Both the position numbers and the translations under genes were made by a program. The notes under the pieces are model-generated. The model ran no database searches and was not told the DNA's origin. It was given only the letters and a program-made list of their open reading frames with translations. Shown in pieces: positions 1 to 6,672 of a DNA stretch of 10,000 nt. Position 1 is the stretch's first letter; every line of letters starts with the position of its first letter. Origin of the DNA: Halisarca cf. caerulea (taxonomy: Eukaryota; Porifera; Demospongiae; Chondrillida; Halisarcidae); NCBI GenBank assembly GCA_963170055.1, contig CAUJGJ010000085.1, forward strand, positions 1,255,201 through 1,265,200, given 5' to 3'.

Positions 1-80
1 ATATGTACATACATACTGAACCCTCAGAAACTTGGAACCCTCTCTCTAAACTACACGCCACTCAAGGCCTGCTCTATCAT

Positions 81-256
81 TCATTGTACATCCACAGAAT
101 AACTAAAAACCTCTCTAAATTGATCGTTTGGTGGTTCTATGGGTGTTCGGTCAAGACCATCACCACTTCCTAGTGATACGCAAGTTTCGGTCCAAACGAA
201 GTAATCCTGGCACAGAAGGAACTTTCTGCATCCAACAGTACCAAGAGCATGAAGGC
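81..256 (-). CDS. Candidate terminal exon, hypothetical protein
   Basis: The minus strand is open from position 305 to a TGA at 83-81. No ATG opens that frame (its first codon is GTG), so an exon is more likely than a whole gene. A possible 3' splice acceptor, TTGTTGTAG, ends at 257, which would make an exon of about 176 bases. The encoded ~58 residues have mixed, non-repetitive composition, with three cysteines (in the contexts VGCRK, LLCQD, ETCVS) and an acidic/proline stretch (LDRTPIEPPNDQF) near the end. This is unlike the low-complexity translations elsewhere in the window. I recognise no domain. A second frame starting at the internal ATG in CTTCATGCTC is also open for about 26 codons, so the frame is not certain. 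No AATAAA was seen on the minus strand before the window edge, so a 3' UTR cannot be confirmed. Coding status is inferred from composition and the splice-like context only. Confidence 0.3.
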
Positions 257-299
257 CTACAACAAGCACTATATTTACAGCCCTAAGTGTTAATATATT

Positions 300-946
300 G
301 TACACAAGCTATACAATATTGTAGACATACACCCACATACCCAACTGTAGAATTTAATGAAGGGCCTCCAAGCTGTACACCACTGGGACCAACAGAAATG
401 TCCAATTCAGAGAGAATTTCGTTCAGACAGATCCCCTCTTACATGTACCAGATTGTATGTACTGTGGAAGGTCCATCATCCAACACTCTGTGGGCAGCAA
501 CAATGTGGTACGGAGGTTGTCCGACTATCAAGAGACTCTTAGCATCCAGGTGTATGGAATTTCCTCAAAAGAGGGTCAGATTAGAGAGAATGCCGGATTA
601 TCGAGGTGTTGGATTACAGAGATGTCCACTACTATACTTCCAGGAGTGGGTGCATTGGTTACATGTCATATGGCGGGGGAAAAAGTGTTGGATTGAACAG
701 GTTGTGGATTATCAACTGACTCTTAGCATACTCAAGTATATATAGAATGATTGTATCCTGGTGTGGGGGCGAATTATGGGTGGATCAAAGGAAAACGTGT
801 GCTGACATTTGTGATGTAGCACAGGTCACTGATATACGCACACTTCCTAATTGATGTCAATTGGTAGGGTAAGTGGCTAAAACTGATCAACTCTAGATGA
901 GACTGTACACACCAACAGTCAACAGTGAATGGTTGCCAGGATACAA
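300..946. other. Old transposon-derived intergenic DNA
   Basis: No gene is supported here. A plus-strand frame is open from 287 to 745, but it begins with GTG, its first ATG is well inside, and a second frame is open over much of the same span. Its 3' half overlaps a dispersed repeat (579-668). Short related blocks recur inside: a CTCTTAGCAT motif appears near 538 and again near 720, each after a similar GTCCGACTATC or GTGGATTATC stretch. These resemble decayed ends of the CTCTGTAATCYGACA transposon family found later in the window. From about 750 to 946 I see nothing structured. Confidence 0.5.
579..668. repeat. Dispersed repeat, copy 1 (TIR-like family)
   Basis: This block begins GATTAGAGAGAATG, contains GAGGTGTTGGATTACA, and ends near CCAGGAGTGGGTG. 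It aligns with a diverged copy at 1093-1175. Read on the minus strand it contains CTGTAATCCAACACCTCGAT followed by AATCCGGCA, close to the core of the 70-bp minisatellite at 4900 (GATAATCCGACAACCTCTG). It is therefore probably an old piece of the same pogo/Tigger-like MITE family. Confidence 0.6.
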
Positions 947-1068
947 ATTAGTTATATCCTGTCCAGGTGTGCTGCAGCAGAAAATACAGTGCTAATGACC
1001 TCAGGCTTTGCCCTCCGTCAATCAGCACTGTATTTCTGCTGCAGCACACCTGGACAGGATATAATTAA
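947..1068. repeat. Long hairpin (foldback/MITE-like), arms ~50 bp
   Basis: The left arm (about 947-999) and right arm (about 1017-1068) are inverted copies. Each contains CCTGTCCAGGTGTGCTGCAG or its complement, followed by an ATACAGTGCT/AGCACTGTAT block. The arms differ by a few substitutions and one or two single-base indels. The loop is about 17 bases. The ends are AT-rich (ATATCC...GGATAT). It carries no ORF. Such a structure fits a palindromic MITE or foldback element; its family is not recognised. Confidence 0.8.
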
Positions 1069-1069
1069 T

Positions 1070-1464
1070 ACTTGTACATGAGAAGATGGTTAGATTAGAG
1101 AGAATTTGGATTTTTGAGGTGTAGGATTACAAGATTCCACTGAGCTTCCAGGAGTGGGTGTGCTGGCTATAACATTGGACAGGGCCTGTTTGAGGGCCCA
1201 TTGACCACACACTTGGCAATGCAAACACACCACCTCGGGGTGTGCAAACAGTTACAACAAATCAATGCATAAAGCGCACACTTGTCCAAACAAAGCAGGC
1301 TAGAAATAACACTGGTCGCAGCCAATACAGAATCACAATAAGAAAAATAATGAGACAACCACACACAATACGAGACACTACATGCGTAGGTGGCAGGATA
1401 ATATGTGAACCTGTCTGTAAAGACCACTCAAGGGGCCAAAACACTTGGCAACTGCAGACAATCA
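1070..1464. other. Intergenic, no gene seen
   Basis: Apart from the repeat at 1093-1175, nothing is supported. Long overlapping frames exist on both strands (for example 1262-1621 minus and 1242-1586 plus), but they overlap one another and run into the 35-bp repeats after 1465. They have no recognisable domain and no clear splice context. Confidence 0.4.
1093..1175. repeat. Dispersed repeat, copy 2
   Basis: Diverged second copy of the block at 579-668 in the same orientation. It shares GATTAGAGAGAAT at the start, GAGGTGTAGGATTACA in the middle and CTTCCAGGAGTGGGTG near the end, with small indels between. The two copies lie on either side of the 947-1068 hairpin. Confidence 0.65.
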
Positions 1465-1609
1465 GACAGGTGGTCATTGTAAAGAGGTGCCAGACTACAG
1501 TGGCCTCTGTAGACAGGTGGCCCTTGTATAGAGGTACATTATTATCACTGCAGTGGGTTATCGGCAGCCAACAATGGCCTCTGTAGACAGGTGGTCCTTG
1601 TATAGAGGT
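1465..1609 (-). repeat. 35-bp CCACCTGTCTA-type repeats
   Basis: Two near-identical 35-base blocks, 1501-1535 and 1575-1609, read TGGCCTCTGTAGACAGGTGG followed by YCCTTGTATAGAGGT. A weaker third copy is at 1465-1488 (GACAGGTGGTCATTG...). On the minus strand they read CAAGGACCACCTGTCTACAG, matching blocks at 6211-6236 and 6287-6310 and the core of the 17-bp array at 5920-6123. They are parts of one transposon-terminal family. Confidence 0.7.
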
Positions 1610-1661
1610 GGCTTTTATCATGGAAATGGCATGTCAGCATCCAATGTAGGCTAAATATATA

Positions 1662-1812
1662 CAGTGAGACCTCTAATTAGAGCAGAAGCAGCCATTTTGT
1701 TAGTCCTATAGTTACCAACATATGCAAAGGGGCGTGTCAATTATCAAACCTCATTTCAACCGAACTAATCTGCCAATTGGTCCCAAGACGGCGAGAGTAG
1801 TGAGGTTCACTG
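1662..1812. mobile_element. Possible short MITE, CAGTGA...TCACTG
   Basis: The left end reads CAGTGAGACCTCTAATTAGA after a TA. The right end is GTGAGGTTCACTG, whose complement is CAGTGAACCTCAC. The shared terminal motif is about 12 bases with one gap. The TA target duplication is seen only on the left (CA on the right). The interior, read on the minus strand, has CACGCCCCTTTGCATATG and CAAAATGGCTGC, so it could instead be promoter-like DNA. The element call is an inference from weak ends. Confidence 0.35.
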
Positions 1813-1904
1813 CACTATTCTGGGAAATGAGGATAGGATAGGGAATCATTATTAATCCAGGAACCAATAGCCAGAGGTTACTATAAAGGCACCCAGTACT
1901 GTAT

Positions 1905-2090
1905 GTACAGTGTGTATGTACATACATACATATGTACAGTGTGTACGTACATACATACATTCGTATGTACAGTGCGTATGTACATACATACTGTACATAT
2001 GTACAGTGTGTATGCACATACATACATATGTACAGTGTGTATGTACATACATACATACGTATGTACAGTGTGTGTGTATACACGTACACT
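1905..2090. repeat. 29-34 bp GTACAGTG/GTACATAC minisatellite
   Basis: Six copies start with GTACAGTGYG at about 1905, 1934, 1967, 2001, 2030 and 2063. Each is followed by TATGTACATACATACAT or a variant. Spacing varies between 29 and 34 bases. Because the unit contains self-complementary GTAC and TGTACA, both strands show open frames rich in Tyr, Thr, Val and Cys; these are not genes. Confidence 0.85.
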
Positions 2091-2321
2091 TCTGTACAAA
2101 TCAGATGTACACATTAGCACGAAATCGCTTAACATGAACTATTCCTCAATGTAAAAGACGAGTCAAGTCCAATTGCTCATCCAGACATAACATGTAGTCT
2201 TGTTTACACAAATTACTGTGTAGTGAAATGTACTTTGAGTACGGTGCTCCGAGTTTCATGTAAGAGGTTCTACTGTGTGTACAAACATGTTAAAGTTAGT
2301 GAAATGTACATAATGTGGACC

Positions 2322-2350
2322 TACACACACACGTGTGTGTGTATGTGTGT

Positions 2351-2410
<60 letters not shown>

Positions 2411-2479
2411 GTGCATGTGCATGTGAATGTGTGTGTGTGTGTGCATGTACATATGCGTGTGCGTGCGCATGTGTGTGTG

Positions 2480-2511
<32 letters not shown>

Positions 2512-2529
2512 CACGCGCGTGTGCGTGTG

Positions 2530-2580
<51 letters not shown>

Positions 2581-2600
2581 GCATGTGAGTGTGTGTGTGC
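2322..2600. repeat. (TG)n microsatellite, interrupted
   Basis: About 280 bases of TG dinucleotides with interruptions by GCGTGC, ATGTGCATG and GCACGCGCG. It begins with a short ACACACACACGTGTGTGT inverted junction near 2323-2340. The long Cys/Val and His/Thr frames through it are repeat translations. Confidence 0.95.
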
Positions 2601-2601
2601 T

Positions 2602-3212
2602 GTATCACAATAGGGATACACAATCATCAGACAACCACATGAGCCTGTACATTCAAATATGACAAACATTATCCCAGTAGACATAGTCTTACATAGCCAG
2701 ACTTACACGTGAGGGTGATTCTTCTACAAAGACAGACATTTAAATCCAAAGAATAGTTGCATCTGGCTATGTAAGACTATACCCCATGTGGGGTGAGGTG
2801 GGGGAGGCTGGTGTGTATGACTCTTTCTGAAAATGAGCTCTTTAAACATGTAAACTACACCATTTCAAGCGCACATTGCAACCTACGCGCACACACACGT
2901 ACAAGTGTGCGCACCACTCAAGTCTACAGGATATGCTGCAGCACACATACAACACACACAACGTATCAAATGTAGTAAAGTTATAATATACGTAAGATAA
3001 TATATATACGTACTTGTTCCTGAAAATGGTGGCAAAATGCTAAATTTGGCTTTTTTGATCATTTACCAATGTACACAAGATGTACGTATACGTGTGTACA
3101 GATTTATGCATATACACACAAGACCATTCAGAACATTAGCCCCCGAAACTTCAGAGCTGAACTCGGTGCTGTGTGTGTCAAAGTGTTCACAGGCAGAAGT
3201 GTGCACTTCAAC
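2602..3212. other. Intergenic with short inverted repeats
   Basis: No gene is supported. It contains the 2683-2780 inverted repeat, a perfect CCCCATGTGGGG palindrome at 2782-2793, and a GCGCACAC...GTGTGCGC inverted repeat near 2888-2913. The remaining frames are short (about 60 codons) and unremarkable. Confidence 0.5.
2683..2780. repeat. Inverted repeat, 19-bp arms
   Basis: ATAGTCTTACATAGCCAGA at 2683-2701 is the exact complement of TCTGGCTATGTAAGACTAT at 2762-2780, with a 60-base spacer. It has no coding content. It resembles the remnant of a small MITE, but no target duplication was identified. Confidence 0.8.
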
Positions 3213-3448
3213 ATTCACACCAAGTGCATAGAAGTTGTTAGACATGTTAGTTGTATATTATTCCAGTTGTAGGACTATTGTTGAACACGTCTTGAATGAT
3301 ACTCAAATGTGTATTGCATGTGCCTGAAGAAGCCCATGACGGGTGAAACGTTGCATGAATGATTATTTTGTGACAAGAACTATTTTGAGTATCGTTCAAG
3401 ACGTGTTCAACAATAGTCCTACAACTAGAATAATATTCACACCAAGTG
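3213..3448. mobile_element. Hairpin element with hammerhead-like core, flanked by 14-bp repeats
   Basis: The arms at 3255-3307 and 3384-3436 are 53-base inverted copies with about two mismatches (core TGTAGGACTATTGTTGAACA and its complement). The ~76-base loop carries CTGAAGA, a short stem-loop, then GAAAC. The whole unit lies between two direct copies of ATTCACACCAAGTG, at 3213-3226 and 3435-3448; the second overlaps the last bases of the right arm. These could be a target-site duplication. Direct repeats of variable length and partial inverted copies are known for Penelope-like retroelements, which also carry hammerhead ribozymes. Assignment to that class is an inference. No reverse transcriptase coding sequence is present. 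Confidence 0.55.
3324..3349 (+). ncRNA. Hammerhead-like core motif (degenerate)
   Basis: CTGAAGA (3324-3330) fits the CUGANGA half of the hammerhead catalytic core. GAAAC (3345-3349) fits the other half. Between them GCCC and GGGT can pair around an ATGAC loop as stem II, with one extra A before the stem and a closing G-T wobble. A possible stem III strand, ACGT followed by C, lies in the left arm near 3287-3291. I could not find a convincing stem I. It may therefore be inactive, or a motif that only resembles a ribozyme. Confidence 0.3.
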
Positions 3449-3449
3449 T

Positions 3450-3654
3450 ATGCGATTTCTAACCATTTTAGACACTTTCACCATAGTATGCATGCTTTCA
3501 CTAAGTTCAACTTAGCACAAACAAAAGTAAAGTAGTTTTGCCTTTTATGAACATTTTCAAGTACATACGTACGTACTGTATTTTACACAAAACACAAGTA
3601 CGTATATGTATACATATATATACATATATATGTATAAGTATTACAACAAAACAC
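3450..3654. other. AT-rich intergenic DNA
   Basis: No gene seen. Near 3600-3638 there is an alternating, largely self-complementary stretch built from TATATGTATACATATATA-like DNA, preceded by GTACGTACGTAC. It could extrude a cruciform but has no other recognisable role. Confidence 0.4.
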
Positions 3655-3666
3655 ATGAAAAGAATT

Positions 3667-3843
3667 GGATCAGGGCCTGTTGGCAGTGACCGATGGTTCA
3701 GCTGCCAAAGGGTCGGCTATGGGTCTGGAGGTTGCTGGCTCCGGTCCGGTTCAACTGCCTTTTTCCCTTCCCCCCTTCTTCCTTACCATGTGTGGTCCAC
3801 CATAGTGTCTTTCATTTGCGTAACCATGGTACCTAGACTTTCT
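3667..3843 (+). mobile_element. tRNA-derived SINE with 12-bp target duplications
   Basis: The 177-base insert is bounded by perfect direct repeats ATGAAAAGAATT at 3655-3666 and 3844-3855, the hallmark of target-primed retrotransposition. Its 5' part resembles a tRNA: GATGGTTCAGCTGCCAAAGG (from 3692) matches a degenerate RNA polymerase III A box. About 43 bases on, GGCTCCGGTCC (3737-3747) fits a B box, with GGTCTGGAGGTTGCTGG between, as in many tRNA-SINEs. The GC-rich insert contrasts with its AT-rich flanks. The body ends in TTTCT rather than poly(A). A TTTTT run at 3760-3764 just after the B box could terminate polymerase III early. The parent tRNA was not identified. It is non-coding; the 214-codon plus frame through it is incidental. 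Confidence 0.75.
3694..3747 (+). promoter_or_regulatory. Pol III internal promoter (A and B boxes) of the SINE
   Basis: TGGTTCAGCTGCCAAAG corresponds to the tRNA D-arm A box (usual form TRGCNNAGTNGG-like), and GGCTCCGGTCC to the T-arm B box (GGTTCGANTCC). The spacing is right for a tRNA gene. Both boxes carry substitutions from the consensus, so present activity is uncertain. Confidence 0.5.
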
Positions 3844-4018
3844 ATGAAAAGAATTACGAACAAGTGCACCTTCAGCTGCATAGTCTACATCGAATGTACA
3901 TACGTCATACATACATATACGTACGTATATATGTACTGTAGAAGTGCTGGTAATGAGGTAGTTGAGGCATACTGTCAATATACATGCTTGAACTGCAACA
4001 TTGCGAATGTGTTATACA

Positions 4019-4075
4019 CAAAAACACACACACACTCACGCACACACATACACACGTGCGCATGCGCACGCAAAT

Positions 4076-4114
<39 letters not shown>

Positions 4115-4131
4115 CACATGCGCACGCAAAT

Positions 4132-4162
<31 letters not shown>
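4019..4162. repeat. (CA)n microsatellite with internal 57-bp duplication
   Basis: CA-dinucleotide tract. The segment CATGCGCACGCAAATGTACA occurs at 4061-4080 and again at 4118-4137, each followed by a pure CA run, which indicates a 57-base tandem duplication of a unique core plus its CA tail. Confidence 0.9.
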
Positions 4163-4164
<2 letters not shown>

Positions 4165-4340
4165 CATGTGATGATCATGTAGTCATGGCCACAATCATGT
4201 AGTCGTGGTTACCACCACCGTGCAGCCAAGTGCTCATCCCACCAACACATGCAGACACACAGACAAACATGGACAAAGTTGAAATGTGATACGCTCGATA
4301 ACGCTAAACAGCCAACTTACGCACCACCCTTAAAATCACC
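4163..4340. other. Intergenic; short direct repeat
   Basis: A ~20-base direct repeat (ATCATGTAGTCATGGCCAC, then ATCATGTAGTCGTGGTTAC) spans about 4173-4212. The rest shows nothing recognisable. Confidence 0.45.
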
Positions 4341-4790
4341 TCCTCTGCTAACAGACATGAAGTACAGGAGAACCTCTGTAATCTGACACCTCACTAGTCC
4401 CACACTATCCCCAACAGACCCGAAGTACAGGAGAACCTCTGTAATCTGACACCTCACTAGTCCCACACTATCCCCAACAGACCCGAAGTAAAGGAGAACC
4501 TCTGTAATCTGACACCTCACTAGTCCCACTCTATCCCCAACAGACCCGAAGTACAGGAGAACCTCTGTAATCTGACACCTCACTAGTCCCACACTATCCC
4601 CAACAGACCCGAAGTACAGGAGAACCTCTGTAATCTGACACCTCACTAGTCCCACACTATCCCCAACAGACCCGAAGTACAGGAGAACCTCTGTAATCTG
4701 ACACCTCACTAGTCCCACACTATCCCCAACAGACCCGAAGTACAGGAGAACCTCTGTAATCTGACACCTCACTAGTCCCACACTATCCCT
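4341..4790. repeat. 63-bp minisatellite, seven copies
   Basis: Units begin with AGTACAGGAGAACCTCTGTA at 4361, 4424, 4487, 4550, 4613, 4676 and 4739, with a partial unit before the first. Copies are nearly identical; one unit has AGTAAAGG and one has CCACTCTAT instead of CCACACTAT. The unit is 63 bases (21 codons), so the minus strand stays open for 155 codons as a 21-residue repeat (VGLVRCQITEVLLYF...). That frame has no ATG upstream of the repeats, so it is not called as a gene. The core ACCTCTGTAATCTGACACCT is shared with the 70-bp array at 4900. Confidence 0.95.
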
Positions 4791-4827
4791 AATCTGACCA
4801 CACTCTGAAGTACATCACCATCCTAAA

Positions 4828-4882
4828 GTATACCATAGATATTCTATACTACGTACATAGTATAGAATATCTATGAGTATAC
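4828..4882. repeat. Near-perfect palindrome, 18-24 bp arms
   Basis: CATAGATATTCTATACTA (4834-4851) and TAGTATAGAATATCTATG (4858-4875) are exact complements around a 6-base loop (CGTACA). The pairing extends through GTATAC on both sides (4828-4833 and 4877-4882) with a one-base bulge. It sits exactly between the 63-bp and 70-bp arrays. Confidence 0.95.
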
Positions 4883-4899
4883 ATACTAAGAGTAACTCG

Positions 4900-5045
4900 A
4901 TAATCCGACAACCTCTGTAATCTGACATCTACCAAGCTGCCAACGTAGTGTCGGAATACAGGGGGGGGCATAATCCAACAACCTCTGTAATCTGACACCT
5001 ACCAAGCTGCCCACATAGTGTCGGAATACAGGGGGGGGGGGGGGG
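4900..5045. repeat. 70-bp tandem duplication ending in poly-G
   Basis: Two 70-base units at 4900-4969 and 4970-5039 start ATAATCCRACAACCTCTGTA and contain GTGTCGGAATACAG followed by a G run. The run is 8 G in the first copy and 15 G (5031-5045) in the second. The ACCTCTGTAATCTGACAYCT core is the same as in the 63-bp array, so both arose from one ancestral sequence. Confidence 0.9.
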
Positions 5046-5375
5046 CTCCACTGCATTGATTCCACTGAACTGCTGTCTGAACACAGGCATTCTGTTACAG
5101 GTGAGAGTGGGTGCATGGGTTGCTTGGGGTGCTTGGCTGCTTGGGGTGGAACCACAAAGTACTAAAATGTAAGCAATGTGTCGTTCTTGTCATTAGCAAT
5201 ACTGACATTTCTGGATCACATAGTGTGGTTAAATGCTCCTTAACAATGCACACACATACACAAACAATCACTCTGACATTGACTGCAATGTGTATCTACG
5301 TACATACGTATGTACAGTAGCACACTGTCATGTATATTTGCATTGATACACATGCACATACATGTATGAGAGAGG
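5046..5375. other. Intergenic, no gene seen
   Basis: Contains a short internal GGGTTGCTTGGGGTGCTTGG imperfect repeat near 5118-5150 and short CA and GTACATAC motifs. The minus frame at 4886-5155 crosses the poly-G run and the 70-bp repeats, and the plus frame at 5111-5320 is short. Neither shows a domain. Confidence 0.4.
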
Positions 5376-5607
5376 TACACACGCACACACGCACGCACAC
5401 ACACACACACACACACACAGACACAAGAACACATGTAAATATCACACACACATGAGCATCAATGCACAAATGCACACACACACACACTCACACACACACA
5501 CACACACACACGCACACACGCACGCACGCACGCACACGCACACACACATACACACACATACACACACACGCACATATGCACACGCACGAATACACACACA
5601 CGCGCAC

Positions 5608-5650
<43 letters not shown>
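5376..5650. repeat. (CA)n / (CACG)n microsatellite
   Basis: About 275 bases of CA repeats with CGCACACGCACG interruptions and a break near 5420-5470 (AGAACACATGTAAATATC). It ends in AGAGAGAG. His/Thr-rich frames here are repeat translations. Confidence 0.95.
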
Positions 5651-5651
<1 letters not shown>

Positions 5652-5898
5652 GAGAGAGTAAGAGTCAAAGATCCAACCACAACACTAATGTAGAAAATGC
5701 TTGATGAAATACAACTCATGCATACGTTCATACATACTCACACTATCAACATATCACCAGGAGCACAGTACACAACAAACATTACGCATATCTGCTGATA
5801 AGAAATCATGCAAAAGTGTGTGTGGATGTGTGTGGGCACACAGAGGGCAAACACATTAGCATCTTCAACACATCCAGCATCATTGGCTGCTTGACCTA
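5651..5898. other. Intergenic, no gene seen
   Basis: Unique-looking DNA without long frames. A GTGTGTGTGGATGTGTGTGG stretch occurs at about 5817-5835. Nothing else recognised. Confidence 0.4.
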
Positions 5899-6355
5899 CA
5901 GTGAACTCCTCCCTGTCTTAAAGCCCACCTGTCTACAAAGGCCACCTGTCAATAAAGCCCACCTTCCAATAAAACCCACCTTCCAATAAAGGTTACCTGT
6001 CTATAAAGCCCACCTTCCAATAAAGCCCACCTGTCAATAAAGCCCACCTGCGTTTAAAGCCCACCTGCATATAAAGCCCACCTTCCAATAAAGCCCACCT
6101 TCCAATAAAGGTTACCTGTCTAAAGAAGGCTGCTGTGGGTTGGCCCATATGCAAGGTCAATGCCACTAACAGTAATACCCTTCTGTACAAGACCACCAAA
6201 CATATACTTACAAGGACCACCTGTCTAATGAGACCACTGAAGGTTGATTCGTATACCACCCTAGTAACACTAATACAACATTTATACAAGGACCACCTGT
6301 CTATAGAGACTACTATTGTTAGGCCCTTGAGCGGTCTTTATAGATAGGTTTTCTG
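5899..6355. mobile_element. Putative MITE with internal 17-bp array
   Basis: The left end follows TA and reads CAGTGAACTCCTCCCTGTCT, running on into AAAGCCCACC. The right end complement reads CAGAAAACCTATCTATAAAG, running on into ACCGC. These terminal sequences are similar but diverged, and the right flank is CA rather than TA. Inside lie the 17-bp array (5920-6123) and two CAAGGACCACCTGTCTA blocks (6211-6236, 6287-6310). No transposase is present. Element boundaries are inferred. Confidence 0.45.
5920..6123. repeat. 17-bp minisatellite, twelve copies
   Basis: Units of AAAGCCCACCTKYCWAT repeat in strict 17-base register from 5920 (next at 5937, 5954, 5971, 5988 and so on to about 6107). Variants are ACCTGTCTA, ACCTTCCAA and ACCTGCGTT, and GGTTACC replaces GCCCACC in two units. 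The 5954-6004 and 6073-6123 blocks share the same variant order, pointing to segmental duplication within the array. Confidence 0.93.
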
Positions 6356-6439
6356 CACACACATCAAAATACACTTACAAGTGTACAAATATGGCATAAT
6401 AAATCCGCACAAACTTTCCACTCTCACACAGGCACTCAC

Positions 6440-6642
6440 TACATACATTCTACATGCACATTACATGCACACAATATATGTACATGTACATTACATGCAT
6501 ACTACATGCACATTACATGCACACTATATATGTACATGTACATTACATACATACTACATGTACATTACATGCACACTACATGCACATAACATGCACACTA
6601 CATACGTATGTACATGCATACTACATGTACATTACATGCATA
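6440..6642. repeat. ACATGCACATT minisatellite, 52-bp higher-order unit
   Basis: A short TACATGCACAT motif is repeated throughout. A higher-order unit of 52 bases starts at 6451, 6503 and 6555 (TACATGCACATTACATGCAC or a one-base variant, then ATATATGTACATGTAC in the first two). Frames are rich in His, Thr, Met and Tyr and are not genes. Confidence 0.88.
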
Positions 6643-6672
6643 CAAATCGTGTGAATGGAGTTCACTACATTA

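Noticed and set aside
287..745. Plus-strand 152-codon frame
   Set aside because: It opens with GTG. The same region has a second open frame, the 3' half is a dispersed repeat (579-668), and no domain is recognisable.
1751..2135. Minus-strand frames over the GTACATAC repeats
   Set aside because: Mostly repeat-derived Tyr/Thr/His/Cys runs with no plausible start or domain.
2256..2684. Long His/Thr and Cys/Val open frames across CA/TG tracts (also at 3905-4202, 5296-5731, 7285-7709)
   Set aside because: Dinucleotide repeats lack stop codons in several frames at once; these are translations of microsatellites, not proteins.
3692..3764. Functional tRNA gene
   Set aside because: A and B boxes are present, but the anticodon arm and acceptor stem cannot be formed convincingly; the unit sits inside a SINE with target duplications.
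3538..4182. Plus-strand 214-codon frame
   Set aside because: It runs through AT-rich palindromic DNA, the SINE and a CA microsatellite; no single protein would be expected to span these.
4317..4781. Repeat protein encoded by the 63-bp array
   Set aside because: Frame openness follows from the period being a multiple of three; no ATG precedes the repeats and no flanking gene structure is visible.
5993..6289. Minus-strand 98-codon frame over the 17-bp array
   Set aside because: Period 17 is not a multiple of three, so the apparent protein repeat shifts frame; it is a translation of the minisatellite.
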